DNA from: Paenibacillus macquariensis
GTDB taxonomy: Bacteria; Bacillota; Bacilli; Paenibacillales; Paenibacillaceae
Reading direction: 5' to 3'
Assembly (NCBI RefSeq): GCF_900156375.1
Contig: NZ_FTNK01000001.1
Coordinates: forward strand, 186,001 to 250,000
Length of the DNA: 64,000 nt
The translations under genes were made by a program, and so were the position numbers. Every line of letters starts with the position of its first letter. Positions within the stretch are counted from its first letter, which is position 1. The notes beneath the pieces are model-generated. The model had not been told where the DNA came from, did no database searches, and worked only from the letters and a program-made list of their open reading frames with translations. This document shows positions 35,881 to 46,016 of the stretch, one piece after another.

Positions 35881-36640
35881 GTAATTCTTCTTCTCCTCTC
35901 CATTCCATGACAATGTCATCGAACAGCCTTTCTTGATAACACACAATTTGCTTCATTTTCATTAACTCCAGAATAGCAAGAAATGTCACTACGATCTCAT
36001 GGCGAACCATATCCTCATGTAGTAGCTTTGAGAACAATACTTTCCCGCCTTTTCCTCCACGTTTCAGAGCTTCCACAACATCTCTTATTCGATCTTTGAC
36101 AGATATTTCATCTCTATGAATTCGAGCATAAGAATTTCGCTTGACTACTTTACGTAATGCTTTCTGAAAAGCCGCGACTAAGTCTACGGTGTGCAGTCCT
36201 TGAACAGGATTCTCTGAAGCGGTCGGCATCCAAGAAGCCAAATCTTCTGGTTCTTTCGAGAAAATAAGGCTTCTTTCCCATTCGCGTTCATGGAGATGTT
36301 GAGCGATCCCTTTGTATTTACGGTATTCTATGAGCTTTTGCACTAAATCCATCCGAGGATCATAATCATCCTCTTCATAGAAATCGAAATCATCCATCTC
36401 AATGATCGGTGGCTTAGGAAGCAACAACTTGCTCTTAATGGATAACAAAGTAGCAGCCATTACAAGAAATTCACTTGTAACTTCCAGTTCGAGTTCCTGC
36501 ATATTCTGCAAATAAACCATATACTGTTCCGTAATCTCAGTGACGGGGATATCCTGGATGTTGATTTCCGCTTTATCTATTAAATGTAGTAGCAGATCCA
36601 GCGGACCTTCAAATGTTTCCAGTTTATATTGTACAGACAC
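35849..36640 (-). CDS. scpA: Segregation and condensation protein A
   Basis: A 263-aa kleisin. It starts VSVQYKLETFEGPLDLLLHLI, the conserved SMC-binding N-terminus, and ends with the winged-helix region (VTFLAILELMKMKQIVCYQE). GTG start at 36640 with GGGAGG 8 bases upstream is preferred to ATG at 36682. Downstream of ribH, translationally coupled to scpB. Confidence 0.95.
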   Translation of the reverse strand: MSVQYKLETFEGPLDLLLHLIDKAEINIQDIPVTEITEQYMVYLQNMQELELEVTSEFLVMAATLLSIKSKLLLPKPPIIEMDDFDFYEEDDYDPRMDLVQKLIEYRKYKGIAQHLHEREWERSLIFSKEPEDLASWMPTASENPVQGLHTVDLVAAFQKALRKVVKRNSYARIHRDEISVKDRIRDVVEALKRGGKGGKVLFSKLLHEDMVRHEIVVTFLAILELMKMKQIVCYQERLFDDIVMEWRGEEELHGIPDVEIDY

Positions 36641-36662
36641 GATAAATCCTCCCGCCAGAAAT

Positions 36663-36700
36663 AATAAAAATGTAGTACCCAATAAAAAGGATACTACATT
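36663..36700 (-). terminator. Terminator of the riboflavin operon
   Basis: Minus strand ATGTAGTATCC ... GGTACTACAT followed by TTTTATT, between ribH and scpA. Confidence 0.82.
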
Positions 36701-36709
36701 AAATAAGCA

Positions 36710-37183
36710 CTATTTAAACAGTTTCGTCAAGTTTGCCATTTCAATTGCCGAAATTGCCGAATCATATCCTTTATTTCCTGCCTTCGTTCCAGCACGTTCA
36801 ATGGCCTGTTCAATGTTCTCCGTCGTGACGACTCCAAAGATAATTGGTATGCCACTCTTCAGATTAATGGCTGCAACCCCTTTAGCTACTTCATTACACA
36901 CATAGTCGTAATGGGAAGTCGAACCACGGATAACTGTGCCTAATGTAATGATAGCGTCATACTTACCGCTTTCAGCCATTTTCTGGGCAATGAGAGGAAT
37001 CTCAAAGGCTCCCGGCACCCAAGCTACAGCAATTTCACCCTCCTGAACACCATGGCGCTTCAGTGCATCAAGCGCTCCGTTAAGTAATTTACTTGTGATG
37101 AATTCATTGAAACGCCCTACAACAATGCCATACTTCAAGCCCTCGGATACTAAATTACCTTCGAAATATTGTGTCATATTCAA
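36710..37183 (-). CDS. ribH: 6,7-dimethyl-8-ribityllumazine synthase
   Basis: A 157-aa enzyme joining the pyrimidine and the four-carbon unit to form lumazine. Family motifs: [29 protein letters not shown], and [22 protein letters not shown] at 37183 with AGAGGT upstream, or ATG at 37177. Last gene of the rib operon. Confidence 0.97.
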   Translation of the reverse strand: MNMTQYFEGNLVSEGLKYGIVVGRFNEFITSKLLNGALDALKRHGVQEGEIAVAWVPGAFEIPLIAQKMAESGKYDAIITLGTVIRGSTSHYDYVCNEVAKGVAAINLKSGIPIIFGVVTTENIEQAIERAGTKAGNKGYDSAISAIEMANLTKLFK

Positions 37184-37204
37184 TCATCTACCTCTCAAAT
37201 TTTA

Positions 37205-38446
37205 TTATTTGTTTGAATCTTCATTTTGTTCGATATCATCAAATTCCATCAAATGGCCAAGCTTTGCCTGCTTCGTATGCAAATAGCGACTATTATCTTC
37301 ATTCTCTTGTATTTGAATAGGTACACGCTCTACGACTTCTAATCCGTATCCTTCTAACCCCTTAATCTTGCGTGGGTTGTTCGTAAGCAGCCTAATGTGA
37401 CGAACACCGAGATCCTTTAGAATCTGAGCACCAATGCCGTAATCCCGCAGATCAGCTGCAAAACCCAATTTTAAATTCGCATCTACGGTGTCCAGACCCT
37501 CTTCTTGTAATTTATAAGCTTTCAGTTTATTAATTAGACCAATTCCGCGACCCTCTTGACGCATATAAAGTAGAACACCACTACCGGCTTCATCAATCTG
37601 ACGAAGTGCTGCTGCAAATTGCGGGCCGCAATCACAACGATGTGAATGAAACACATCCCCTGTCAGACATTCAGAGTGTACACGCACAAGTAACGGTTTA
37701 TCCGGGTCAATCTCTCCTTTAACCAAGGCAAGATGCTCTTTATCATCCACTTCGTTCGTATAGGCAATCACTTGAAACTCTCCGAAATCCGTTGGCATAC
37801 GCACCGAGACTTCACGATTAACTAATCTTTCCTTTTCATTACGATAATGAATTAATTCTTTAATACTGATTAATTTCAATTCTTGTTTACGTGAAATTTC
37901 GAATAAATCAGGTAGGCGTGCCATTGTGCCATCTTCCTTGATGATCTCACAAATGACTGCTGCCGGATAAGAACCACACATCTTAGCCAAATCTACAGCT
38001 GCCTCGGTATGTCCTGCTCGACGAAGAATACCACCCTTCTTGGCAATAAGCGGGAACATATGACCCGGTCTACGAAAATCACTGCTGGTTGCATTTGGAT
38101 CCATAATTGCCTCGATGGTCAAAGAACGTTCGTATGCGGAAATACCTGTTGTTGTATCTTTATGATCAATCGACACGGTAAAGGCCGTACCGTGATTATC
38201 CGTATTATGAGCAACCATAGGTCTCAGATCCAGCTCATCCGCTCTCTCTTGGGTGATCGGTAAACAAACCAATCCCCGACCTTGCGTTATCATGAAGTTA
38301 ATGACTTCTGGGCTAGCTTTATCAGCAAGCGCTATGAAATCCCCTTCATTCTCTCGATCCTCATCATCGACGACGATAATCACCTTGCCACGCATCAGAT
38401 CATATATGGCTTCTTCAATAGAATCAAAAATGATTTCGTTATCCAT
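37205..38446 (-). CDS. ribBA: Bifunctional 3,4-DHBP synthase / GTP cyclohydrolase II
   Basis: A 413-aa fusion. The N-terminal RibB domain (1-205) has [12 protein letters not shown] and the later [12 protein letters not shown]. The C-terminal RibA domain has [21 protein letters not shown] with the zinc cysteines, RQEGRGIGL and LLTNNPRKI. It supplies both precursors of riboflavin. ATG with AGGAGG 8 bases upstream. Confidence 0.98.
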   Translation of the reverse strand: MDNEIIFDSIEEAIYDLMRGKVIIVVDDEDRENEGDFIALADKASPEVINFMITQGRGLVCLPITQERADELDLRPMVAHNTDNHGTAFTVSIDHKDTTTGISAYERSLTIEAIMDPNATSSDFRRPGHMFPLIAKKGGILRRAGHTEAAVDLAKMCGSYPAAVICEIIKEDGTMARLPDLFEISRKQELKLISIKELIHYRNEKERLVNREVSVRMPTDFGEFQVIAYTNEVDDKEHLALVKGEIDPDKPLLVRVHSECLTGDVFHSHRCDCGPQFAAALRQIDEAGSGVLLYMRQEGRGIGLINKLKAYKLQEEGLDTVDANLKLGFAADLRDYGIGAQILKDLGVRHIRLLTNNPRKIKGLEGYGLEVVERVPIQIQENEDNSRYLHTKQAKLGHLMEFDDIEQNEDSNK

Positions 38447-38536
38447 GATCGTTTCCTCCTAAAAGTTTTGAATCATCACTTCTGAGAATCACTTCGTCAA
38501 AACTTACTTCGGAAGCAAATGCTTAGTTTTGAAGCG

Positions 38537-39205
38537 TCACGCAAACCCGTTCTGGGCTAGATATTCCATATCTATTCCCGATGGCTTCACATCATCTTGC
38601 TGCCTTGATGAACCATAATTAAGCAGATGTTCTACATATTTCCCAAGCACATCGCATTCAATATTCACAGTGTCGCCTGCACGTTTATGATTAAGGACCG
38701 TCTGTGCTAGTGTATGCGGTATGATTGATACTTCGAATGTATTTTCTTTGACTTGAATCACTGTTAAGCTAATTCCATCCAGTGTTATCGAGCCCTTAGG
38801 GATAATATATTTGAATATATTCTGGCTTGCAGGTGTGATTTCGTACACAACTGCATTCTGATTCCTAGTGACATGTTGTATTCGACCTATCCCATCCACA
38901 TGTCCTTGCACGATATGTCCACCAAAGCGTCCATTAGCGATCATTGCCCGCTCCAGATTCACTTTACTACCCATCTGAAGATCTTTCAGATTAGATTTAC
39001 GAAAAGTTTCTGGCATGACGTCAGCGGCAAAGGAGTTGGCATCTAATGAGCTCGCCGTAAGGCATACGCCATTAACGGAGACACTATCTCCTATCTTCAA
39101 ATCACTCATTATTGTTGAAACAGTAATGTGCAGTACCATCGCTTCTCCATTTCGAGTTATTCCTCGAAGTGTACCCATTTCCTCAACTAACCCTGTAAAC
39201 ATCAT
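38537..39205 (-). CDS. ribE: Riboflavin synthase alpha subunit
   Basis: A 222-aa protein with two lumazine-binding barrels, the first starting MMFTGLVEEMGTL and the second near residue 98 (GGHIVQGHVDGIG). It dismutates two lumazines to riboflavin. The start is ATG at 39205, eight bases from AAGGA. Between ribD and ribBA in the operon. Confidence 0.96.
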   Translation of the reverse strand: MMFTGLVEEMGTLRGITRNGEAMVLHITVSTIMSDLKIGDSVSVNGVCLTASSLDANSFAADVMPETFRKSNLKDLQMGSKVNLERAMIANGRFGGHIVQGHVDGIGRIQHVTRNQNAVVYEITPASQNIFKYIIPKGSITLDGISLTVIQVKENTFEVSIIPHTLAQTVLNHKRAGDTVNIECDVLGKYVEHLLNYGSSRQQDDVKPSGIDMEYLAQNGFA

Positions 39206-39226
39206 GATCACCGTCCTTCAAGTCAA

Positions 39227-40327
39227 TTAGGACCACACAGGAATACCACTAATACATAGATTGTCTCCCAATTGTTCTACTTCCAATGATTCTAATCTAA
39301 CGGCATCTTTCATCCATTCACTACCTTCAAAAGAAAAACTACTAGGTGCGTTTATCCCCCCCACAATTTTGGGTGCTAAATAAATCATAATTCGATCAAT
39401 CAGTTTAGCTTCTAGCATCGCTCCATTCAATGCTCCGCCGCCCTCAAGAAGAATGGAACCTATTTGCATGGCACCCAACTTTTCAAGAGCTAGTGATAGA
39501 TTCACTTGCGGACCAGCACCGCATGATATGACAGTCACACCCGCTTCATGTAGCTTCTCTGCATTTGAAACATCCATCTGCTCAGTAGTCAATACGATAG
39601 ACTGAGCTACTCCATCACGTACGACATTAGAATCTAATGGGATGCGGAGTTTGGAGTCTACAATAATGCGAATTGGACTCAACCCTTCCACAGAAAGACG
39701 TGTAGTCAAATGTGGGTTATCCTTCACAACCGTCTCCACACCTACCATGATCCCTTGATGCCGATGTCGTAATGTATGAACTTGTTCACGTGCCATTTCA
39801 TTAGATATCCATTTACTGTCTCCTGTTTTGGAAGCTATTCTGCCATCCAACGTGCTGGCCGTCTTTAATGTGACGTATGGAATTCCTGTCGTAATATACT
39901 TGATGAATTTCTCATTAAGTTTCAATGCTCGTTCTTGCAGCAATCCAACTTCTACCTCAATCCCTTTCTCTCGAAGCATGGCAATCCCCTTACCAGCTAC
40001 TTGAGAATTAGGATCTAAGCATGCAACTACAACCCGCCTGACTCCTTCTTTTATCAGACGTTCACTACACGGTGGTGTCGTTCCGTAGTGACTGCAAGGT
40101 TCTAAGGTAACATAGACCGTACTTCCCACGGACTTCTCACCAGCCATATTTAAAGCATGAACTTCTGCATGTGCGGTACCACGTTCTAAATGCGTTCCCA
40201 GACCGACTAAGACCCCATCTTTTACGACAACACAACCTACAACAGGATTAATATGCGTCTGTCCCTGCGCTCGTTCAGCCATATCTAGTGCGAGCGTCAT
40301 ATAAAACTCATCGTTCATAATTTCCAA
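39227..40327 (-). CDS. ribD: Bifunctional riboflavin deaminase/reductase RibD
   Basis: A 366-aa enzyme. N-terminal deaminase with zinc motif HAEVHAL ... EPCSHYGTTPPCSE; C-terminal reductase from about 145 with YVTLKTASTLDGRIA, GVETVVKDNPHLT and LLEGGGALNGAML. First gene of the operon. TTG at 40327 has AGGTGA at 7 bases; ATG at 40318 is possible. Confidence 0.97.
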   Translation of the reverse strand: MEIMNDEFYMTLALDMAERAQGQTHINPVVGCVVVKDGVLVGLGTHLERGTAHAEVHALNMAGEKSVGSTVYVTLEPCSHYGTTPPCSERLIKEGVRRVVVACLDPNSQVAGKGIAMLREKGIEVEVGLLQERALKLNEKFIKYITTGIPYVTLKTASTLDGRIASKTGDSKWISNEMAREQVHTLRHRHQGIMVGVETVVKDNPHLTTRLSVEGLSPIRIIVDSKLRIPLDSNVVRDGVAQSIVLTTEQMDVSNAEKLHEAGVTVISCGAGPQVNLSLALEKLGAMQIGSILLEGGGALNGAMLEAKLIDRIMIYLAPKIVGGINAPSSFSFEGSEWMKDAVRLESLEVEQLGDNLCISGIPVWS

Positions 40328-40397
40328 TATCTTTTCACCTCAACCTTCACCTCAACCTTATGTTTCGTGAACCTTTATCAGAAAAACACGGCACATA

Positions 40398-40442
40398 GAA
40401 AAACCCCTTACCTGATGAAAGATACTCATCCGTTAAGGGGTT
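40398..40442 (-). terminator. Terminator of the FMN riboswitch expression platform
   Basis: Minus strand AACCCCTTAACGGATGAG ... TCATCAGGTAAGGGGTTTTT. It lies between the aptamer and ribD, so it is the likely regulated terminator. Confidence 0.8.
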
Positions 40443-40619
40443 GGAATATTGAGAGTCAAATAGAATACACAAATATAAAGTCAATGGACAATTACCCAAA
40501 TAGACCACAGCAAATGGAATAAAATTTGCTTGCGGAACAAATGTGAAAGTCGTCACATACTCTTGTGTTTTATCTTTGAACACTTACGCGATCACTTTAT
40601 GATTTACGTAAGTTGCTCT

Positions 40620-40787
40620 CCTTCTCCCATCCAGACTTTACTGTCGGTCCCGGAATTGCACCAGGTCCACCGTACGCTACATACATCAGCGCCCGGGTCA
40701 CGGACTAAGCCTCATCGTGTGCATAAGTATGCTATAAACGATCAGACATCACCGCCGGTAGGGAATTTCACCCAACCCCGAAGGATA
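40620..40787 (-). promoter_or_regulatory. FMN riboswitch (RFN element) of the rib operon
   Basis: Minus-strand sequence has the conserved RFN blocks in order: CCTTCGGGG, GGGTGAAATTCCC, CCGGCGGTGA, GAGGCTTAGTCCGTGACCCG, GTGGACCTGGTGCAATTCC, GACCGACAGTAAAGTCTGGATGGGAGAAGG. When FMN is high it should favour the terminator at 40398-40442. The gap 40328-40944 holds this element, that terminator, and no gene. Confidence 0.97.
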
Positions 40788-40895
40788 AATCAATATGAAA
40801 TTGTATTTATGTACGAATATTAACATCAAAAAATCAAAAAAACAAGAGTAGTAAATTATTGAGACCATCATAACTTGTCCTTATTATTCAACGCC

Positions 40896-40929
40896 AAAAA
40901 AGCTAATCCCCTAGGAGATTAGCTTTTTC
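40896..40929 (-). terminator. Terminator of ppiB
   Basis: AGCTAATC-TCCTAGGG-GATTAGCT with flanking A and T runs, directly after ppiB. Confidence 0.9.
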
Positions 40930-40944
40930 TGATATTTTATAAAC

Positions 40945-41382
40945 TTACGCTTCGTCCCAAACTTTAACTTCTTTCATTTTGTCATTTGCTTTGATACTGT
41001 CAACAAGTTCGATTCCACTTGTTACTTTACCAAATACAGTATGAACGCCATCTAAGTGTGGTTGTGGTGCATACACGATAAAGAATTGGCTACCACCAGT
41101 ATCTCTACCTGCGTGAGCCATGGACAATACGCCTCTAGCATGTTTAGTTGTGTTGCTAGATGCTTCACATTTGATTGTATATCCAGGTCCGCCAGTACCG
41201 TTTCCAGTTGGGCATCCGCCTTGTGCCACAAAGTTAGGAATTACACGGTGGAAACTTAGACCGTTATAATATCCGCTATTTGCCAATTTCTCAAAGTTAG
41301 CCACCGTGTTCGGTGCTTCTTCTGGTAAAAACTCAATTTCTACTACGCCGCCGTTTTCTAATTCGATTGTACCTTTTTTCAT
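40945..41382 (-). CDS. ppiB: Peptidyl-prolyl cis-trans isomerase B (cyclophilin)
   Basis: A 145-aa cytoplasmic cyclophilin. Core motifs [40 protein letters not shown] and HTVFGKV are intact. No signal peptide. Good AAGGAG site. Monocistronic, between the rib operon and lysA, as in Bacillus. Confidence 0.96.
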   Translation of the reverse strand: MKKGTIELENGGVVEIEFLPEEAPNTVANFEKLANSGYYNGLSFHRVIPNFVAQGGCPTGNGTGGPGYTIKCEASSNTTKHARGVLSMAHAGRDTGGSQFFIVYAPQPHLDGVHTVFGKVTSGIELVDSIKANDKMKEVKVWDEA

Positions 41383-41525
41383 AATTATCCATCTCCTTAA
41401 AATATGATGTGATTACATTTAAACGCAATACTTAAAAAAGCATTTCTTGCATTATTAACAGACATCCTATAGTTTACTATGAAACATTACCTTAAAGCAA
41501 AACAAACACAGTCATCATAAGCAAA

Positions 41526-41564
41526 GGGATCAATCCCTGCGTAAACCCGCAAGAATTAATCCCC
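41526..41564 (-). terminator. Terminator-like hairpin after lysA
   Basis: Minus strand GGGATTAATTCTTGCG / CGCAGGGATTGATCCC, 16 paired positions with several G-T pairs, then TTTGCTT. The T tract is weak. Confidence 0.6.
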
Positions 41565-41608
41565 TATCTAAAGCTATCTCAGGCGTATACAACAGCTAAA
41601 CCTAAGGC

Positions 41609-42940
41609 TTATTTCAATACTGCTTGCTTTCGAATTCGTTCAGGAATAAGATCGTTCCCGATAATATTTTGGAAGCTTTCACGCTGTACAACAAGATCGC
41701 TTTCGCCATCTTTAACAAACACAATCCCTGGACGACGAATCCGGTTATAATTGTTTGCCATAGAATAGTTATACGCTCCTGTACAAGACACAGCTAATAA
41801 GTCTCCGCTTTCGACTTCAGGAAGTTTAACATCCCAGATTAACATGTCACCACTTTCGCAACATTTACCTGCAATGGATACGATCTCTTCCTCAGCGTCA
41901 TTTGCCCGATTAGCAAGAACTGCTTCATATTGTGATTGGTACAACGCTGGGCGAGGATTATCCGTCATTCCGCCATCAACAGCAACATATTTGCGCACAC
42001 CCGGAATATTCTTTTGGGTACCGACAGTATACAGGGTTGTCCCAGCATCTCCTACGATACTGCGTCCTGGTTCTACCCAAATCTCTGGCAACTGATTAGA
42101 GATACCTGCAAAGTGTTCTTTAACCGCATCTGTAATTGCTTTAACATATTGGGAGACATGTAGTGGTGTATCGCCATTAACATAACGGATACCGAATCCA
42201 CCACCAAGATTGACCACTTTAAACTCAACATTAAGTTGTTGCTTAACACCACGAGCAAATTCAGCAACTTTTTGAACAGCCATTTGGAATCCTTCTACTT
42301 CAAAGATTTGAGATCCAATATGGGAATGAACACCAAGTAGTTCAATGTTAGATTGCTTAGAAGCAGTCTCCACCCCTACAAAGGCAGAACCATTTCCAAT
42401 ATCGAACCCGAATTTGGAATCCGTCTGTCCTGTAGAGATATATTCATGTGTATGAGCTTCAACACCTGGGGTAACACGAAGAAGAACTTTAACACGTGCA
42501 TTCTTCTCAAGCGCAATCGCTTGTAGCAAATGTAACTCAATCAAATTATCGACTACAAAGCAGCCAATTCCTGCATCGATGGCCATTTCGATCTCATCTG
42601 GTGTTTTGTTATTTCCATGGAAATGAATACGCTCAGCTGGAAATTCTGCCTGTAAAGCCGTATATAATTCACCTTCTGATACGACATCCAAAGACATTCC
42701 TTCTTGCTCAACTACCGCACACATTGCCATTACACAAAACGCCTTGCTTGCATATGCTACCTGAAATTGAAGACCAGATGCTTTAAAAGCTTCAACATAT
42801 TCTTTACAACGATCGCGAACTAATTGTTCATCAACGATATAGAGTGGTGTGCCAAATTCAGCTTTAAGATTAACAACATCACAACCACCAATTTCTAAGT
42901 GTCCATTTGCATTTATTTTACTTGTACCATGTAAGAACAT
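41609..42940 (-). CDS. lysA: Diaminopimelate decarboxylase
   Basis: A 443-aa PLP enzyme making lysine from meso-diaminopimelate. PLP lysine lies in VAYASKAF; HSHIGSQIF, EPGRSIVGDAGTTLY and CESGDML are present. Start ATG at 42940 with GGAGG 9 bases upstream; the long upstream in-frame stretch to 43075 is leader. Located after spoVAF as in B. subtilis. Confidence 0.96.
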   Translation of the reverse strand: MFLHGTSKINANGHLEIGGCDVVNLKAEFGTPLYIVDEQLVRDRCKEYVEAFKASGLQFQVAYASKAFCVMAMCAVVEQEGMSLDVVSEGELYTALQAEFPAERIHFHGNNKTPDEIEMAIDAGIGCFVVDNLIELHLLQAIALEKNARVKVLLRVTPGVEAHTHEYISTGQTDSKFGFDIGNGSAFVGVETASKQSNIELLGVHSHIGSQIFEVEGFQMAVQKVAEFARGVKQQLNVEFKVVNLGGGFGIRYVNGDTPLHVSQYVKAITDAVKEHFAGISNQLPEIWVEPGRSIVGDAGTTLYTVGTQKNIPGVRKYVAVDGGMTDNPRPALYQSQYEAVLANRANDAEEEIVSIAGKCCESGDMLIWDVKLPEVESGDLLAVSCTGAYNYSMANNYNRIRRPGIVFVKDGESDLVVQRESFQNIIGNDLIPERIRKQAVLK

Positions 42941-43067
42941 TTCAGCAATCCTCCACATTTTATGGAAATAATAAATTATTCCATCTGAGTTTTCATCAGT
43001 ATAGCAGACTCCTGAAATAAGAGTAAATGGATTAATTTGCAGATCATTTATATTAATTAACGTAGAT

Positions 43068-44666
43068 CTACTCATTACCCTGTTGAGGTGGCATCCGTGT
43101 ATTATCCCTCGGCTTATTGAAAGAAGGGCGTTTCTTATTCGTCAACACGGGCATACGGAACAATATTTCAGCCATCGCCTTTGCATTAAAAGGTATAAAT
43201 GGCCATAAATATGAAGAGTTGTACGATCTATGCAGCGTCAATAAGAGAACAAGCAACGTCGATCCAATCACTAATCCAGGGACTTTAAAGATAGCCACAG
43301 CAACAAGCAAAACAAGCCGAACAATTCGATTAGCGAGACCGAGCTCATAACTTGGTGTTGCAAACATTCCAATCGCAGCAATGGCCATATATAAGACAAC
43401 TTCATTGACAAATAGACCTGTTTTTACTGCGACGTCCCCTACTAGAATTGCTGCAATCAAACCCATGGCTGACGCAATGGAAGTTGGGGTATGAACCGCT
43501 GCAAGTCGGAGCAAATCCACACCAAATTCCACCATAAGGAACTGGGCAATTAGAGGGATTTTCCCAAGCTTATCCGGACCTATAAAGTCTAAACCAGCCG
43601 GTTTCAGTTCGGGGTGAAGAACAAGTAACATCCATAGAGGAAGTAGAAACATGGAAAAGAAAATCCCTAGAAACCTAATCCACCTTAGGTACGTTCCGAT
43701 AAACGGCGTTTGTCGATTCTCTTCTGCATGCTGACATAAATCAAAAAATGTTGTAGGCATAATCATGACACTTGGTGAAGTATCTACGAATACAACAATT
43801 CTTCCTTCGAGCAGATGTGACGCTACAACATCTGGACGTTCTGAATATCTCACCAATGGGTAAGGATGCCATCCTTTATTAATGATAGCTTCCTCAAGTT
43901 GTTTATCACCAAGCGGGATACCGTCAATTTTAACGCCTTTAATCTTCTCTCGAATGGTATCTTTTTGCACTTTATCCACAATATCATCAATATAAGCAAT
44001 ACATACATCCGTACGCGTTCTTGTACCAACTTGAACAATTTCATATTTCAATCCAGGGTCTCTTATACGGCGTCGAACCAATGACACATTTGTGAGTAAC
44101 GTCTCCGTAAAGCCATCTCTAGATCCCCTAACCACACGTTCGATGGACGATTCAGATGGAGTACGAGAGGGATAAGTACGCGTATCTACCAAAACTACAG
44201 TGCTATCACCTTCAAAAAAGAAAGCACTCATACCTGTAAGTACTTTATTAATAGCCTCACTTAATGCCGTCACTTTTTCCACTTGAATATGAGGTATGTA
44301 TTTATCAAAGAATGACTTCATAGCTTCTGAGGAGACTTCTCCTTGATCAATAAAGGTCAATCTCATGAGAATCTCAGTCATGATATTGCTATCTGTAAAA
44401 CCATTTATAAATAGTATCCCTGTTTCAATGCCACCAAAGTTCATTTCCCGGAGAACGACATCAAATGAAGTACCTAATCCCACGACCTCGTTTAACACCT
44501 TTATAAGCTGTTTTAGATCACCGGTGAATTCATCATTATCCTGCCAATATATAATCGACTCTTCAATCGAATCCGACATTTCGTTGTCTCTTTTATCCTG
44601 AAGTTGTTGTTGACTTGCATCGTCTTTCTTTACAGATTCGTCTTCCGTAGGTGCTTCTGTTGACAT
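43068..44666 (-). CDS. spoVAF: Stage V sporulation protein AF (GerA-family)
   Basis: A 532-aa protein of the GerA/SpoVAF family. A soluble N-terminal part (to about 310, including the conserved EGRIVVFVDTSPSVMIMPTTFFD) is followed by several membrane segments to about 480 and a basic tail. SpoVAF sits in the spore inner membrane and contributes to ion or DPA movement in germination. ATG after AAGGAG, 24 bases from spoVAB. In B. subtilis spoVAC, VAD and VAE lie between VAB and VAF; they are not here. Confidence 0.93.
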   Translation of the reverse strand: MSTEAPTEDESVKKDDASQQQLQDKRDNEMSDSIEESIIYWQDNDEFTGDLKQLIKVLNEVVGLGTSFDVVLREMNFGGIETGILFINGFTDSNIMTEILMRLTFIDQGEVSSEAMKSFFDKYIPHIQVEKVTALSEAINKVLTGMSAFFFEGDSTVVLVDTRTYPSRTPSESSIERVVRGSRDGFTETLLTNVSLVRRRIRDPGLKYEIVQVGTRTRTDVCIAYIDDIVDKVQKDTIREKIKGVKIDGIPLGDKQLEEAIINKGWHPYPLVRYSERPDVVASHLLEGRIVVFVDTSPSVMIMPTTFFDLCQHAEENRQTPFIGTYLRWIRFLGIFFSMFLLPLWMLLVLHPELKPAGLDFIGPDKLGKIPLIAQFLMVEFGVDLLRLAAVHTPTSIASAMGLIAAILVGDVAVKTGLFVNEVVLYMAIAAIGMFATPSYELGLANRIVRLVLLVAVAIFKVPGLVIGSTLLVLLLTLHRSYNSSYLWPFIPFNAKAMAEILFRMPVLTNKKRPSFNKPRDNTRMPPQQGNE

Positions 44667-44690
44667 CTGGACTCACTCCTTATACGTTAT

Positions 44691-45113
44691 CTATCTTCGG
44701 AACACATACCAATCAAATAGTGACCCTGCCACTTTCCCGACAATCATTGCCATTAATAAACCTAGCAAGTAGTTCCTCATATGAAGACGCTTAGCCAGGA
44801 TCGGGAGCACATTCAATACTTCAGTTAACGCCGCTGCAAGAAGACCTACAAACACACCAAAGAATAAACCTATAATTAACCCCACAAGCGGATTAAATGA
44901 ACCTTTCCAGTTCCAGAAGTCACTCACCGTACCAACTAAAGACCCTACGATTAAGGCCCCTTCATACCAATGTACTTTATGATACGAGTGGGTTAACTGC
45001 GCAAGTCTTGGTATGATATCGAGGACCAGAATAAAGGCAATAACACCACTCCCGACAGCAATTCCTCCTGCGACACCTAACAATATTTCAATAAGCCACG
45101 TCAATATCGTCAT
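44691..45113 (-). CDS. spoVAB: Stage V sporulation protein AB
   Basis: A 140-aa membrane protein with about four hydrophobic segments and the family stretch LAGVAGG-type start (LLGVAGGIAVGSGVIAFI) and IPRLAQLT. Part of the SpoVA dipicolinic-acid channel system. The start ATG overlaps the spoVAA stop as ATGA. Confidence 0.9.
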   Translation of the reverse strand: MTILTWLIEILLGVAGGIAVGSGVIAFILVLDIIPRLAQLTHSYHKVHWYEGALIVGSLVGTVSDFWNWKGSFNPLVGLIIGLFFGVFVGLLAAALTEVLNVLPILAKRLHMRNYLLGLLMAMIVGKVAGSLFDWYVFRR

Positions 45114-45757
45114 GATGGATGCTCATCTTGCTTCGCCTGCTTCGTCCCTACTCTCTTATACTCTTCAGCAACTACGAATTGATCAATATTCTCTTGATAA
45201 AGGAACATTTCAACTTCTAGCGGCGTAGGTTCTTCATTCCATTTCTTTTTAAAAAGATGATTAAAAAACACAACCATACCGAATCCAATCCCAATCGAAT
45301 AGGATGTTTGAAAAAGATATGGATGTTCATCTCGCTTCCCTGTGATCATCTCCACAACCTTGATTTGAACTTCCATCATGTTCACATCCGCATGAAAATT
45401 CATAATCGTAAGTGCAGAACCAAAAAACAACAATAACCAAACAAGTAAAAACAGCGGAATGGAGGGTTTCTTGGGGATTCCAACAATTTCAACAATCACC
45501 TGTTGAAGTCCAATCGACTCGATAAAGACATTGGGTATGACTTTCTTCACTCGCGGTATAATTTGCATTAAATCCATAACAAGCATGTTTCCATCTTTTG
45601 GGAGAGGAAGAACTAACTCTAGGCTGAATAACCTCTCTTCCCACTCCGGTTCACTCAGAATATGAGCGATATCTCCAAGTTTTATCATCTTATCCCGAGG
45701 GATCTGGACACGCTTTTTGAGTTGAAGATAAACCGTGGGAGTGGATGGCTTTGCCAT
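45110..45757 (-). CDS. spoVAA: Stage V sporulation protein AA
   Basis: A 215-aa protein: soluble N-terminal domain (about 1-95, starting MAKPSTPTVYLQLKKRVQIP) and two membrane segments (about 100-122 and 145-165). SpoVAA is a DPA-transport component of the inner spore membrane. ATG at 45757 is 8 bases from AGGAG. First gene of spoVAA-AB-AF here, downstream of kimA instead of directly after sigF. Confidence 0.9.
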   Translation of the reverse strand: MAKPSTPTVYLQLKKRVQIPRDKMIKLGDIAHILSEPEWEERLFSLELVLPLPKDGNMLVMDLMQIIPRVKKVIPNVFIESIGLQQVIVEIVGIPKKPSIPLFLLVWLLLFFGSALTIMNFHADVNMMEVQIKVVEMITGKRDEHPYLFQTSYSIGIGFGMVVFFNHLFKKKWNEEPTPLEVEMFLYQENIDQFVVAEEYKRVGTKQAKQDEHPS

Positions 45758-45887
45758 AACAATCACTCCTATTCTGCTAAATTATCGTTAGTATGGTAAA
45801 TAACTGTGTTTTTTAGTCAGGACGATTTGGAAATATACATTTTTCTTCCATCATTCCTTGTTTTGAGTAGCTGAATCATAAAAACAC

Positions 45888-45933
45888 AAAAAAGATAGCG
45901 TCATCAGAAGAAATCTGATGATGCTATCCTTTT
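45888..45933 (-). terminator. Second of two tandem terminators after kimA
   Basis: Minus strand AAGGATAGCATCATCAG-ATTTCTT-CTGATGACGCTATCTTTTTT, a 16-bp stem with one mismatch. Confidence 0.88.
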
Positions 45934-45955
45934 CATTCTTAATTAGTGGACATTC

Positions 45956-46006
45956 AAAAAAAAGCGGAGCCCCTAGCTAAATCAATAGCTAATGGGCAAC
46001 CTCCTG
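45956..46006 (-). terminator. First of two tandem terminators after kimA
   Basis: Minus strand GGAG-GTT-GCCCAT-TAGCT ... AGCTAGGGGCTCC followed by G, C and eight T, about ten bases downstream of the kimA stop. Stem is broken by small bulges. Confidence 0.7.
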
Positions 46007-46016
46007 AAAATGTACT

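Noticed and set aside
38447..38536. Short repeated words (GAAGTGATTCT, GTTTTGA) between ribE and ribBA
   Set aside because: Copies are short and imperfect; no clear hairpin or regulator site.
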